In this document: in pieces, positions 1 through 5,107 of the stretch
Position numbering within the stretch: the first letter of the stretch is position 1
Layout: the number at the start of each line of letters is the position of its first letter
DNA from: an uncultured Prevotella sp.
Lineage (GTDB): Bacteria; Bacteroidota; Bacteroidia; Bacteroidales; Bacteroidaceae
Reading direction: 5' to 3'
Assembly: GCA_900770515.1 (NCBI GenBank)
Contig: CAAHDP010000262.1
Coordinates: 1 to 5,107, forward strand
Length of the DNA stretch: 5,107 nucleotides
Made by a program: the position numbers and the translations under genes
Notes under the pieces: generated by a model
The model's database searches: none
Told to the model about the DNA's origin: nothing
Seen by the model: only the letters and a program-made list of their open reading frames with translations

Positions 1-228
1 AAAGATATAAACAGACTAAAGGTCGTCCTGGCTGAAAAGAAACGAACCAACAAATGGCTCGCTGAACAATTGGGTAAAGATCCTGCAACCGTCTCAAAGT
101 GGTGTACCAACACCATACAGCCGAATGTCGAGACATTGGTGGAGATTGCCAAATGTCTGAATGTTGAGATACAGGATTTGTTTTGGCCGATTGAGAATAT
201 TGCCATTAACGATTTGTCTGAAGAATAA
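1..228 (+). CDS. Xre/Cro-family helix-turn-helix transcriptional regulator, 5' end cut by window edge
   Basis: The first reading frame is open from base 1 to a TAA at 226-228 and gives 75 residues without a start, so the N-terminus lies just outside the window. The fragment has the layout of a small HTH_3/HTH_26 DNA-binding protein: a first helix with NKWLAEQLG (residues 17-25), the turn, the recognition helix around [10 protein letters not shown] (27-36), and the usual helix 4 to 5 segment with P41, [12 protein letters not shown] (44-55) and DLFWP (59-63). Such single-domain proteins of about 75-90 residues bind operators as dimers and often regulate the operon they head. It lies only 11 bases before the dinD-like gene, in the same direction, so I infer a regulator of the restriction cassette downstream. 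No operator could be identified, because the upstream region is not in the window. The family call is firm; the target is not known. Confidence 0.88.
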   Translation, partial: KDINRLKVVLAEKKRTNKWLAEQLGKDPATVSKWCTNTIQPNVETLVEIAKCLNVEIQDLFWPIENIAINDLSEE

Positions 229-239
229 AAAGAAATCTT

Positions 240-1073
240 ATGAAAAAAGAAGAAATACAAGCATTGTTCTCTCAGTTTGAACAAGTGTCATGCATTCTCA
301 ATGATGTAGAATGTTGGAGTGCAAGAGATTTGTGTTCTCTGTTGGGATATAAACTTTGGCAAAATTTCACAAAGGTAATAGACAAAGCCAAGGAAGCATG
401 CATAAATGTAGGACAAAATGTAGAAGACCATTTTATTGGCGTCAATAAAATGGTTGTTATCGGTTCAGGTGCTGAGCGTCAGATAGATGACATTATGCTA
501 ACACGCTATGCTTGCTACCTTGTCGCTCAAAATGGCGACCCTCGTAAGCCACAGATAGCATTTGCGCAAACTTACTTTGCTGTGCAAACTCGTCGTGCAG
601 AACTTATAGAACAGCGTCTTATTGAAGTTGAAAGAGTTAAGGCACGTGCTAAACTACAGGAAACAGAGCGTAAACTTTCTGGCGTACTTTATGAACGAGG
701 TGTGAATGACAAGAGTTTTGCTGTTATACGTTCCAAAGGAGACCAAGCATTATTTCGTTTGAATACTGCAACGCTGAAGCGACGCATGGGAATCCCCGAG
801 AAACGACCATTGGCAGATTTCCTCCCCACTATCAGTATCAAAGCAAAAGATTTTGCGGCAGAAATGACGAGCGTGAATGTACAGACCAAAGACCTTCAAG
901 GAGAAAGTCGTATAAGCCAAGAGCATATTGCCAACAATGCTGCTGTTCGAGATATGCTTGTGCAGCGTGGTATAGTTCCAGAGAACCTTCCTCCAGCAGA
1001 AGATGTAAAGAAGGTTGAACGCAGATTGGCAAGTGAACAGAAAAAGGCTTTGGAGAATAAAAAGAAAAAATAA
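240..1073 (+). CDS. dinD: DinD-family protein (DNA damage-inducible protein D, BRO-N-like N-terminal domain)
   Basis: The 277-residue product matches my memory of E. coli DinD (about 274 residues) in length and in several blocks: [12 protein letters not shown] (residues 26-37), KAKEAC (49-54), DHF (63-65), then [15 protein letters not shown] (87-101), [11 protein letters not shown] (109-119) and the C-terminal [13 protein letters not shown] (250-262). The N-terminal 120 residues form a BRO-N-like domain, followed by a charged, probably coiled-coil helix (120-147). In E. coli DinD is SOS-induced and has been reported to inhibit RecA-mediated strand exchange; whether this homologue does so is unknown. 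The start ATG at 240 follows the regulator by 11 bases with only a weak AAGAAAT-type leader, normal for Bacteroidetes. The C-terminus is lysine-rich (LENKKKK) and encoded by an A-rich tract. Base composition is low in GC (about 33-38% in sampled lines). Its place directly before a McrBC-like pair suggests an accessory or regulatory defence role, which is inference. Confidence 0.9.
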   Translation: MKKEEIQALFSQFEQVSCILNDVECWSARDLCSLLGYKLWQNFTKVIDKAKEACINVGQNVEDHFIGVNKMVVIGSGAERQIDDIMLTRYACYLVAQNGDPRKPQIAFAQTYFAVQTRRAELIEQRLIEVERVKARAKLQETERKLSGVLYERGVNDKSFAVIRSKGDQALFRLNTATLKRRMGIPEKRPLADFLPTISIKAKDFAAEMTSVNVQTKDLQGESRISQEHIANNAAVRDMLVQRGIVPENLPPAEDVKKVERRLASEQKKALENKKKK

Positions 1074-1074
1074 G

Positions 1075-1182
1075 ATGGAACAGAATAAGAAAGAATTGCT
1101 CTTGGGGCAAATAGATAAAATCAATGAGGTTATTTCTACCCTCTCGGAGAACTTCTCGCAAAGAGATATTACTAATCATTAA
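1075..1182 (+). CDS. Possible 35-residue small protein between dinD and the mcrB-like gene
   Basis: An ATG one base after the dinD stop opens a 35-codon frame ending with TAA at 1180-1182, five bases before the mcrB-like start. It therefore fills nearly the whole 114-base gap. The predicted peptide begins MEQNKKELLLGQIDKI and continues as a helix-compatible sequence with hydrophobics L, I, I, V, I, L spaced at 3-4 residues, ending QRDITNH. It has no signal peptide, membrane segment or cysteine. I do not recognise a family. In favour of a real gene: the start and stop are tightly coupled to both neighbours, which would suit translational coupling. Against: it is very short, has no good ribosome binding site, and could be chance. 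It might also be a remnant of a longer ORF. Treat as a candidate. Confidence 0.4.
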   Translation: MEQNKKELLLGQIDKINEVISTLSENFSQRDITNH

Positions 1183-1187
1183 GAAAA

Positions 1188-2729
1188 ATGGATTCAAGAC
1201 AAAGAATAAAAGAAGAATTTACATATTACCTTTCAAACATAGCAAGGTCATCCCGAAGGACAGATAAAGGATTCAATTTACAACCTACAGCAGTCCAAAG
1301 TTTTTTGGCATTTCTGGAAGTTGACAGGCTTTTTGACTATAATCCAGAAATCTGGAAGCATATAAAAAGTATGTATGACATTACTGTTCCTAATGAAGTT
1401 GAGAATATCGCTGACATTCTTTTGAATGATGAAGAGTTCACAAAACACGATAATGAAAAGAACCAAGGCTGGCGGTCTGGCAGTATAATCCATTATGTGT
1501 GCTTTATCAAAGCTCGTTCATACTTTATGAACGAAAAGACGAAATATTTTTCAGATTCTCCAGACCAGAAAACTGCAAATAAAGTCAAGTCTGACGTACA
1601 ACATTCAACCTATCGCCCCTACATCACCGCTATAAAATCCAAGCCATTCCTCCTGCTTGCTGGAATATCCGGCACAGGTAAAAGCCGAATTGTTCGAGAG
1701 TTGGCAAGAGCATGTTGGGAAGAAGGCACAGATGAATACAAGGCACAAAAGCCGAAGAACTTCCAAATGGTGCAGGTGAAACCAAATTGGCATGACTCAA
1801 GTGACTTGATTGGTTATGTGAGCCGTGTCAGCGGAAAGGCTGAGTTTGTGGCAGGAGAATTCTTGAAATTTATCGCCAAAGCATGGGAAGATACTGAAAC
1901 GCCATACTTCTTGTGCTTGGACGAGATGAACCTTGCGCCTGTAGAACAATACTTTGCAGAATATTTGAGTGTGATAGAGTCTCGCAAGAGTCATGGGGAT
2001 GGTATTGTGACAACCGACCCTATATTGGAAAAGGCTGATGAAGAGTGGTACTTCAACTTGACAGCTTCACTGACATCAGACGAAGACATTCGCAAGCAAT
2101 TCAACGAGGAAGGCATCAGCATCCCTCAAAACCTCATTGTCGTAGGAACGGTGAATATGGACGAGACCACATTCTCGTTCTCTCGCAAGGTGCTCGACCG
2201 TGCCATGACTATCGAAATGAACGAGGTGGACTTGCATGGCGGTCTGACCAAACGTCACGAAAGCATTGGCAAGTTGAGTAATGCAGAGCTTGTCGGCTCT
2301 GCCGTGGAAGGCGTGGATGTTTACAACGACTACACCGATGTTTGCGACATTGCACTTGGCTATCTGCAAAAGGTAAATGACGTATTGGAAGGTACTCCAT
2401 TCAAGGTGGCTTACCGCACCCGTAACGAGTTCCTGCTCTATGTGGTGAACAACTTGCCGTATTGCAAAGACGAAAACGGCAACGATTTGGAGCAAGGCTA
2501 TGTCATAGCTCGTGCCTTGGACGAGATTACCAGCATGAAAGTATTATCGCGCATTGAGGGTGACGACACGAAGGTTAGCGACGAACTACTTGACAACTTA
2601 AGCAAAGCTATCGAGGACGGATTGAAGACTGTGTCGGGAGAGGAGAATACAGTAAAATCCATATCTTTGGCGAAACTGAAGGAGATGAAAGCCAAACTCG
2701 TTTCGGGATATACAAGTTTTTGGAGCTAA
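1188..2729 (+). CDS. mcrB: McrB-like AAA+ NTPase (probable GTPase), motor subunit of a type IV McrBC-like restriction system
   Basis: The 513-residue product carries a full McrB-type AAA+ core. Walker A is GISGTGKS (159-166); the post-Walker region has WHDSSDLIGY (201-210); Walker B is FLCLDEMN (241-248) followed by LAPVEQYFAEYLSVIESR (249-266), typical of the McrB clade. The sensor/signature region is GTVNMDETTFSFSRK (320-334) with VLDRA (335-339), where E. coli McrB has its MNxxD motif. A helical lid with AYRTRNEFLLYVVNNLP (408-424) follows. The first 140 residues contain no domain I recognise, and by analogy with McrB this is where target DNA would be read. McrB hexamers hydrolyse GTP and drive the McrC nuclease; GTP rather than ATP use is assumed here from the family. 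The ATG at 1188 has a weak AAGAAAA leader and the frame is open little further upstream. The next gene follows after 12 bases. GC rises sharply at about base 1560-1620, the edge of the AAA+ domain. Confidence in family is high, in substrate low. Confidence 0.92.
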   Translation: MDSRQRIKEEFTYYLSNIARSSRRTDKGFNLQPTAVQSFLAFLEVDRLFDYNPEIWKHIKSMYDITVPNEVENIADILLNDEEFTKHDNEKNQGWRSGSIIHYVCFIKARSYFMNEKTKYFSDSPDQKTANKVKSDVQHSTYRPYITAIKSKPFLLLAGISGTGKSRIVRELARACWEEGTDEYKAQKPKNFQMVQVKPNWHDSSDLIGYVSRVSGKAEFVAGEFLKFIAKAWEDTETPYFLCLDEMNLAPVEQYFAEYLSVIESRKSHGDGIVTTDPILEKADEEWYFNLTASLTSDEDIRKQFNEEGISIPQNLIVVGTVNMDETTFSFSRKVLDRAMTIEMNEVDLHGGLTKRHESIGKLSNAELVGSAVEGVDVYNDYTDVCDIALGYLQKVNDVLEGTPFKVAYRTRNEFLLYVVNNLPYCKDENGNDLEQGYVIARALDEITSMKVLSRIEGDDTKVSDELLDNLSKAIEDGLKTVSGEENTVKSISLAKLKEMKAKLVSGYTSFWS

Positions 2730-2741
2730 AAAGCAATACGG

Positions 2742-4952
2742 ATGGAACTATTGACGATTGAGCATAAAGACTTTACGATGATTGTCGAATGTACGAAGTT
2801 CGATGGCATTTGGAACAAGGCTAAGAGTAACGTGGGCGAGGACAAACTCTACTCCACTTACTCTTGGTCGGATGGTGTCGTGTCTGTTAAGCGTACATTG
2901 GATGCCGACCATGAAATAGACATTGAGCAAGGTGTTCCTGCTCCCGCCACATTCTTCGACAATGCCGACTATCCCATCTGGATAGAGTTCAAAGACTATG
3001 TGAAAGACGCTCAGTTTGGTTCCATCCTGCAAAACGACAACGACCGTTTCTCCTTTCGTCGTCACATCTTGGCTGGTTTCATCAACTACAAGAACGAGAT
3101 AGGACGAAGCGAGATACAGATTATATATAAGGTAGACAAAGAGACAAGGGCATTCCGTTTCGGTTTTGAAGTTCTGAGTACGAAGCTCGACTATCATGAG
3201 CATTGGCGCACAATCGTGGAGGATATAGAGCGAGAATACCGCATGTTGTCTTTGGACTATATGCGACGCACATTTCATGGTTTCTCGCCCGACCAAAACG
3301 GCGAACATCCCGATATAGTCTGGTGGAGCGTGTTTGAGGGAGAACAACAGAAATTCATAAAAGCCTGCAAAAGCATCATTGACCGACCTCGCCACAGACT
3401 TCACGGTGAGGAGGTGTATCTGAGAGCGGACAAACTGAAGCAAACTCCCCATAACATAGAGAACAGACTGGCAGAACATCGCAAAGAACCTGCATACCTC
3501 TATCGGGTGGAGCAACATATACTATCGAACGACACGCAAGAGAACCGCTTTCTGAAGTTTGCACTTCATCAGATAAGCAAGCGGTATGAGGATCTGCGCC
3601 AACGCATTGAGGCGGTAAAAACAGCTTCAGGCACAATGAAGTCTGCCATGCTTGCAACCTCAGAAACATTGAAACGGCTGCAACATCATCCCTTCTTCCG
3701 AACCATAGGAAGATTCAAGGGAATAAGCCAAGAGAGCATGGTGCTGCAAAAGGCAACGGGCTACAGCCAAGTGTACCGTACATGGAACTTGCTAAGAAGG
3801 GCCTATTCGCTGAATGACGGCTTGTATCGCTTGCAGACAAAGGATATAGCAACGCTCTATGAGATATGGTGTTTCATAGAGGTGAGCCATATTGTAAAGG
3901 CACAATTGAATCTTGACGATGAAGACGTGGAACATCGCAACCGTATGGAGATGAACGGCATCTTCTCCTGGGAGCTTGGCAAAGGCGAACACTCACGCAT
4001 ATTGTTCCGTAAGGATGGCGTGGAGCTGGCAGAATTGGTATATAACCCAAAGAACGCCGACAAGGAAAACGACAATGTGGGCATGAAAGACCTGGTTGTG
4101 CCGACCGTGCCGCAGAAACCAGACATTGTGTTGCAGCTCATCAAGAACGACTTGCAGCAAGGCATGAAGATGACCTATCTCTTTGATGCGAAATACCGTA
4201 TAGACGGCAAAGACAAGGGCGTGGACGTACCGCCGGAGGATGCCATCAACCAGATGCACCGCTATCGTGATGCCATATACTACAAAGATTATGATGCCAA
4301 TGCCTTGAAGAAAGAGGTTATAGGCGGTTATATTCTCTTCCCCGGTGACGGAGAGCCAAACGATGTGGCTGTGTCGAAGTTCTATAAAACCATCAAGGAA
4401 GTGAATATCGGTGCCTTCCCTCTTCGTCCTAAGGATGTAGAGAACAGAAAACTTTTGGAGAATTTCATTGATGAACTTATACATACCAAATCATACGAGA
4501 CCATTACTCATGTCATACCGCAAAAGGGTGCGTATGTGGAGGTAGGCAACCGTGTACTTATTGGATTGGTGAAAGAAGACAACAGGCTGTTTCAAGCATT
4601 TATGGACGGAACTGCAACTCTGTATTATTCAGGAAAACAGTTCCCAACAACCATCGCCTTGCAAGATCTTCACTTCTTCATGCCATACATCAAAGGAAAA
4701 GGAATACGTGATGTGTATGAGATTGTCAAGGTGCGGACTATCACGGGCAAAGAGGCAAAACAAACGGATGAAGATGATGCCGACAGCAAGGCTCTCCGCC
4801 TGGCTTTTGAACTGCGGTATGTCCGCAAGCAATACGCAGAATTCCAACCGATAGACACAACAAAGATGATAGTCCACACGTTTGTTGATACGACTTTCGA
4901 TAAGTTGGAAGAATGTGTGATAATAGATAAATTGTCATTAGTGTCCCGTTAA
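2742..4952 (+). CDS. DUF2357 / PD-(D/E)XK nuclease, McrC-like restriction subunit
   Basis: The 736-residue product has the organisation of DUF2357 proteins fused to a PD-(D/E)XK nuclease (PDDEXK_7, formerly DUF524), which pair with McrB-type motors and act as McrC-like subunits. Visible parts are: an N-terminal beta-rich section (1-145) with FDNADYPIWIEF (72-83); a helical section including ENRFLKFALHQI (267-278), typical of DUF2357; KDIATLYEIWCFIEV (367-381), a hallmark before the nuclease; and the catalytic set P460-D461, then D482-A483-K484 in YLFDAKYRID, with QMHRYRDAI (504-512) as the following nuclease helix. The active-site residues look intact. About 150 residues after residue 585 form an extra domain that I cannot assign with certainty. 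The protein should cut DNA when driven by the neighbouring motor. The start is 12 bases after the motor gene; a GGAG at 2722-2725 lies rather far upstream of it. The last codons and the stop lie in a palindrome that seems to belong to an insertion-sequence end, so the native C-terminus may be slightly altered. I give no symbol because it is a distant relative of E. coli McrC. Confidence 0.9.
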   Translation: MELLTIEHKDFTMIVECTKFDGIWNKAKSNVGEDKLYSTYSWSDGVVSVKRTLDADHEIDIEQGVPAPATFFDNADYPIWIEFKDYVKDAQFGSILQNDNDRFSFRRHILAGFINYKNEIGRSEIQIIYKVDKETRAFRFGFEVLSTKLDYHEHWRTIVEDIEREYRMLSLDYMRRTFHGFSPDQNGEHPDIVWWSVFEGEQQKFIKACKSIIDRPRHRLHGEEVYLRADKLKQTPHNIENRLAEHRKEPAYLYRVEQHILSNDTQENRFLKFALHQISKRYEDLRQRIEAVKTASGTMKSAMLATSETLKRLQHHPFFRTIGRFKGISQESMVLQKATGYSQVYRTWNLLRRAYSLNDGLYRLQTKDIATLYEIWCFIEVSHIVKAQLNLDDEDVEHRNRMEMNGIFSWELGKGEHSRILFRKDGVELAELVYNPKNADKENDNVGMKDLVVPTVPQKPDIVLQLIKNDLQQGMKMTYLFDAKYRIDGKDKGVDVPPEDAINQMHRYRDAIYYKDYDANALKKEVIGGYILFPGDGEPNDVAVSKFYKTIKEVNIGAFPLRPKDVENRKLLENFIDELIHTKSYETITHVIPQKGAYVEVGNRVLIGLVKEDNRLFQAFMDGTATLYYSGKQFPTTIALQDLHFFMPYIKGKGIRDVYEIVKVRTITGKEAKQTDEDDADSKALRLAFELRYVRKQYAEFQPIDTTKMIVHTFVDTTFDKLEECVIIDKLSLVSR

Positions 4953-4961
4953 AATCGGGAC
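4943..4961. terminator. Short GC-stem hairpin across the nuclease stop codon, possible two-way terminator or IS-end palindrome
   Basis: GTCCCG at 4943-4948 pairs perfectly with CGGGAC at 4956-4961 around a 7-base loop, TTAAAAT, that contains the nuclease stop codon TAA (4950-4952). The stem is short but five of its six pairs, excepting the T-A pair, are G-C. It lies between two convergent genes, where a shared terminator would be expected, but no clear T-tract follows on the + strand. Because it directly flanks the transposase gene it may instead be part of the insertion-sequence terminus. Both roles are compatible. Confidence 0.45.
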
Positions 4962-4971
4962 CAGTTAAATA

Positions 4972-5107
4972 TTAATCAAATAACCCCAGAAAGAGGGGAC
5001 AATCGAGTTCTTTGACATTATTGAAATCAGTCCTTTCGAAGAGATCTACGAGTGGTGTCTTATCCATAAGAGAAATGCTTAGAATCTGAAGAACCTCATA
5101 AGTTGAT
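4972..5107 (-). CDS. IS4-like DDE transposase, C-terminal 44 residues only (5' part outside window)
   Basis: Read on the - strand, a frame is open from the window edge to a TAA stop at 4972-4974 and encodes 44 residues starting STYEVLQILSISLMDKTPL and ending NVKELDCPLFLGLFD. The pattern of YE-LQIL-IS-DKTPL, then a short linker and a hydrophobic LFD-type tail, is what I recall from the C-termini of IS4-group transposases (DUF4372 plus DDE_Tnp_1 type) common in Bacteroidales. The catalytic DDE domain would lie outside the window, so activity cannot be judged. It is convergent with the restriction operon and its stop is 19 bases from the nuclease stop. The assignment rests on memory of the tail motif and would be settled by the next kilobase of sequence. 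Confidence 0.7.
   Translation of the reverse strand, partial: STYEVLQILSISLMDKTPLVDLFERTDFNNVKELDCPLFLGLFD

Larger units (their letters stand above)
4941..5107 (-). mobile_element. End of an IS4-like insertion sequence, continuing beyond the window
   Basis: The last part of the window holds the 3' end of a transposase gene on the - strand, followed on that strand by about 20-30 non-coding bases and a palindrome at 4943-4961. This is the expected arrangement for the transposase-distal terminus of an insertion sequence. The outer boundary is placed at about 4941 by judgement only: the other end, its terminal inverted repeat and any target-site duplication are outside the window. The element lies tail to tail with the restriction operon and appears to have inserted at or just inside the end of the nuclease gene. 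Confidence 0.6.

Noticed and set aside
180..240. Internal promoter before dinD
   Set aside because: No convincing -33/-7 pair is seen in the 3' end of the regulator gene or the 11-base gap; read-through from upstream is the simpler view.
750..1197. Two overlapping - strand frames of 119-124 codons across the dinD 3' end and the gap
   Set aside because: They are rich in F, L, S and H from reading A/T-rich coding DNA backwards; no motif or start context. The + strand genes explain this sequence better.
2076..2495. 139-codon open frame on the - strand inside the mcrB-like gene
   Set aside because: Antisense to conserved sensor and lid motifs; no start signal or domain supports it.
2748..3518. 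256-codon open frame on the - strand inside the nuclease gene
   Set aside because: It is fully antisense to a gene with clear DUF2357 motifs, shows no recognisable domain, and such shadow frames are common opposite long coding regions with this codon use.
3993..4484. 163-codon open frame on the - strand opposite the nuclease active-site region
   Set aside because: It overlaps the conserved PD...DAK motif region in antisense; its product is a hydrophobic-rich sequence without a family pattern.
4984..4998. CCCC...GGGG inverted repeat considered as a second terminator
   Set aside because: Only four pairs, and it lies within the coding sequence of the transposase tail, where codon content explains it.
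5007..5045. TTCTTTGACATTATTG considered as a Bacteroidetes promoter or CRISPR leader
   Set aside because: No matching -7 element (TAnnTTTG) at the proper spacing, no repeats nearby, and the stretch lies inside the transposase frame on the - strand.

Overview
The window reads as a defence island fragment from a member of the Bacteroidales (Bacteroides, Prevotella/Segatella or a relative). The evidence is the moderately AT-rich coding sequence, the A-rich and poorly Shine-Dalgarno-like start regions, and a transposase tail of a kind I associate with gut Bacteroidetes. The genus cannot be fixed from the sequence alone.

Layout, all on the + strand until the last 140 bases: (1) positions 1-228, the 3' part of a small Xre/Cro-type helix-turn-helix regulator; (2) 240-1073, a DinD-family protein (DNA damage-inducible protein D, with a BRO-N-like N-terminal part); (3) 1075-1182, a possible 35-residue small protein filling the gap; (4) 1188-2729, a McrB-type AAA+ motor with clear Walker A, Walker B and McrB-like sensor motifs; (5) 2742-4952, its nuclease partner, a DUF2357 plus PD-(D/E)XK protein of the McrC-like group. 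Gaps are 11, 1, 5 and 12 bases, so these look like one operon. On the - strand, 4972-5107 encodes the C-terminus of an IS4-like transposase that runs off the window and converges on the operon.

Functional reading: the motor and nuclease form a two-gene modification-dependent (type IV, McrBC-like) restriction module. The motor would recognise DNA through its N-terminal domain and hydrolyse nucleotide (GTP in E. coli McrB), and the partner would cut. The Xre protein is a plausible operon repressor. DinD, whose E. coli relative acts on RecA filaments, may link restriction damage to recombination or be an accessory effector. That link is inference from gene order only.

The points most worth a second look are the steady DinD-McrBC linkage with a tiny ORF between them, a sharp base-composition step inside the mcrB-like gene exactly at the N-terminal domain/AAA+ boundary (suggesting a swapped specificity domain), an unassigned C-terminal domain in the nuclease, and an insertion-sequence end that appears to supply the last codons and stop of the nuclease gene. 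No tRNA, rRNA or CRISPR array was seen.
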